Source: Thiopseudomonas denitrificans (GTDB lineage: Bacteria; Pseudomonadota; Gammaproteobacteria; Pseudomonadales; Pseudomonadaceae). Taken from it: a stretch of DNA of 64,000 bases. The position numbers and the translations under genes are program-made. The notes beneath the pieces are model-generated. The model was not told the origin of the DNA. It ran no database searches and was given only the letters and a program-made list of their open reading frames with translations. Position 1 is the first letter of the stretch; the number at the start of each line of letters is the position of its first letter. Below, piece after piece: positions 62,184 to 64,000 of the stretch. The stretch is taken from contig NZ_LNJZ01000005.1 of assembly GCF_002866065.1 (NCBI RefSeq), positions 1 to 64,000 on the forward strand, read 5' to 3'.

Positions 62184-63932
62184 GGTCTTCGCCCGCTGTA
62201 ACTTGCCGTAGGCTGCCAGCAGGCGCTGCATGGCCGGCAAGTTGCCGAAGCCCTCGCTGTCGATGGCCTCCAGCCCATAAAAGCGCTGCTCGCCAAGTAC
62301 CACCGCCAGGGCGTCGTCCAGTACTGGTTCGCCGTACTGCCAGGCCAGTGCTTCGGCGTAATGCTCCAGTGCCTCGAAACCGTGCAGCTGGCCCAGCTGC
62401 AACAGGCTGAGCAGACACAGGTAATGGCGCAAACGCTCGCGGCCGAGGCCGTTCTGGTTGTAATTGAGCAGCCATTGTACCCACTCCAGCGCGGTGGCAT
62501 GGTCGCCGCCGGCCAGCGCCAGCATCGCTTTCAGCTCGGCCATGCGCAGGCTGGCCCAGCCGCTGCCCGGCTCGAACAGCAGGCCGAGAAACTCGCCGAT
62601 CAGCAGGTCATCGGCCAGGCTTTCCTCGTTGAGGGTATCCAGCAGGCCAAGGAAGTCTTCCGGTTCCGCTGCAACATCAGGCAGGCCGCACAGCAGTTCG
62701 CGCCAGCCTAGGCCAGTGTTGTTGTTGGCGTGGCCCAGATCGTCCAGCGGATAGATTTCCGACAGGCCGGGTACCAGGATGCGGCAGGCGCTGACGCCCA
62801 GGTGGTCGTAATCGGCAATGTAGACCTCATGACCAAGGCCGTGCAGCAGCTCCAGCAGGTGCTGGCGGGTATTCGGGTTGTCGCTGATGAAGTCCCAGCG
62901 ACAGAACTCGAAATCGGCCGGCGTGCGCAGCATGTCCCAGCCCAGGTAGCCGCTGGAGTCGGTGAAGTGGGTCTCCAGGTTGGTCGGGTCGGCCACCAGC
63001 CCGTTGTCGAAGGTGGGCTCGGCAAAAACGTCCAGCTGGTTCAGGCTGCGGCCCTGCAGCAGCTCGGTGACGGTACGTTCCAGTGCTACGGCAAAGTTCG
63101 GATGCGCCCCGAAGGAGGCAAAGCTGGTGCCGTTGTCACGGTTGAACAGCACCACGCAGACCACCGGAAACTGCCCGCCCAGCGAGGCGTCCAGTGTCAG
63201 TACCGGATAGCCGGCAGCGTCCAGCCGGTCCAGCGCTTCACGCACTCCGGGGTGCTCGTTCAGTACGTTGTCGGGAATCGGCGGCAGGCTGATGGCCTCG
63301 GTCAGGATGCGCTGCTTGACGTGCCGTTCGCAAATTTCCGCCAGTGCCTGGCTGTGTGCCTCGGCACTGTTGTTGCCGGCAGACATGCCGTTGGAGACAT
63401 ACAGGTTGCCGATGATGTTGACCGGAATGTAACTGGTCTGCCCGTCACGCTGGCGCACAAAGGGCAGGGCGCAGATGCCGCGTTCTTCGTTGCCGGACTG
63501 CAAGTCCAGCAGCTGGCTGGCGTGCAGTTCACCCTCTTGCTGGTAGAGCTCCAGCAGGTGCTCGTCCAGCAGGCCGGCGGGCAGATTGTCGTCTTCGGTC
63601 AGGGCAAACCAGCGCTCGTCCGGGTAGTGCACGAACGAGCCGCTGGCGGTATCACGGCCCAGATAAAAGTCGGCAAAGAAATAATTGCACGATAGGCGCT
63701 CGAAAAATTCGCCCAGAGCCGAGGCCAGTGCGGCCTCACGGGTTGCACCCTTGCCATTGGTGAAGCATTGCGGGCAATCGCGGTCGCGGATGTGTACCGA
63801 CCAGACATGGGGCACCGGGTTGAGCCACGAGGCTTCCTCGATATTGAAGCCCAGCGTGGCCAGCTGCTGCTGGAAGCGGGTGATGGTCTGTTCGAGGGCG
63901 ACATCTTTGCCGGGGATGTAGGTCAGGGTCAT
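62181..63932 (-). CDS. ycaO: YcaO, ribosomal protein S12 methylthiolation accessory factor
   Basis: 583-residue ATP-grasp-like YcaO domain protein (E. coli 586), which in E. coli assists RimO in modifying ribosomal protein S12. Visible parts are the NGKGATREAALASALGEFFERLSCNYFF motif with ATP-binding residues, IPVNIIGNLYVSNGMSAGNN, and the C-terminal proline-poor helical region. The ATG at 63930-63932 ends the window-side gene; its promoter lies in the last 70 bases. The stop codon is also the end of the MITE-like element, three bases in. Confidence 0.93.
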   Translation of the reverse strand: MTLTYIPGKDVALEQTITRFQQQLATLGFNIEEASWLNPVPHVWSVHIRDRDCPQCFTNGKGATREAALASALGEFFERLSCNYFFADFYLGRDTASGSFVHYPDERWFALTEDDNLPAGLLDEHLLELYQQEGELHASQLLDLQSGNEERGICALPFVRQRDGQTSYIPVNIIGNLYVSNGMSAGNNSAEAHSQALAEICERHVKQRILTEAISLPPIPDNVLNEHPGVREALDRLDAAGYPVLTLDASLGGQFPVVCVVLFNRDNGTSFASFGAHPNFAVALERTVTELLQGRSLNQLDVFAEPTFDNGLVADPTNLETHFTDSSGYLGWDMLRTPADFEFCRWDFISDNPNTRQHLLELLHGLGHEVYIADYDHLGVSACRILVPGLSEIYPLDDLGHANNNTGLGWRELLCGLPDVAAEPEDFLGLLDTLNEESLADDLLIGEFLGLLFEPGSGWASLRMAELKAMLALAGGDHATALEWVQWLLNYNQNGLGRERLRHYLCLLSLLQLGQLHGFEALEHYAEALAWQYGEPVLDDALAVVLGEQRFYGLEAIDSEGFGNLPAMQRLLAAYGKLQRAKT

Positions 63933-64000
63933 GAGCAGGCTTGCGATTGGCTGGAAAGGCGTGGATTATACGGCACCTGTTCTTGCAAGCCATAATTTCA

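Overview
The window looks like a chromosome segment of a Gram-negative gammaproteobacterium, most like the Pseudomonas/Oceanospirillales side of the class. The gene order trmJ-cysE-iscRSUA-hscBA-fdx-iscX-ndk-rlmN-pilF-rodZ-ispG-hisS-yfgM-bamB-der, a sigma-54-type promoter ahead of flagellar genes, and lipoprotein and outer-membrane genes (pilF, bamB, flgH) support this. Almost all protein matches are to housekeeping families. I see no prophage, CRISPR array or transposase gene. I cannot name the species from sequence alone.

Layout. (1) 1-7.2 kb: a glycine-riboswitch-controlled UPF0126/TRIC membrane protein, gdhA, a Lon-like ATP-dependent protease and aspA. These centre on amino-acid nitrogen metabolism. 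(2) 7.3-19.1 kb: one long glycogen operon, glk-glgC-GH57-malQ-glgB-glgA-glgP, closed by a strong terminator. (3) 19.1-25.9 kb: cysZ, trxB, a wrbA/arsC group, a TlpA-like thioredoxin lipoprotein and two divergent L,D-transpeptidase genes. (4) 26-31.7 kb: tRNA-Leu(CAA), then queA-tgt-yajC-secD-secF. (5) 31.8-40.5 kb: a glycine-zipper protein, suhB, trmJ, cysE and the full ISC iron-sulfur operon behind an IscR-type promoter. (6) 40.9-50 kb: ndk to der, covering RNA modification, type IV pilus, cell shape, isoprenoid, translation and outer-membrane assembly genes. (7) 50.5-54.0 kb: an isolated flagellar block flgF-flgG-flgH-flgI behind a sigma-54-type site, with no flgJ after it. (8) 54.1-57.9 kb: a sodium:solute symporter with its DUF4212 small subunit, flanked by two paralogous membrane proteins of unknown function. 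(9) 57.9-64 kb: yjgR (HerA-like ATPase), an M48 protease, a DUF898 membrane protein and ycaO.

The most unusual material is in the gaps. A roughly 160-bp fold-back element (MITE-like, no transposase) occurs three times: complete at 62.0 kb, complete but diverged at 40.5 kb, and truncated at 54.0 kb. In all three cases the same element end coincides with the stop codon of the neighbouring gene (iscX, flgI, ycaO), in the same orientation relative to that gene. A second family, a near-perfect palindrome with core GGGGTCAGGTACA, also occurs three times close behind gene ends, and one copy is fused to the truncated MITE. A third dispersed repeat with a GTCGCCA/TGGCGAC hairpin lies after gdhA and after der. 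The paralogous pair around the symporter looks like an uncharacterised protein family.
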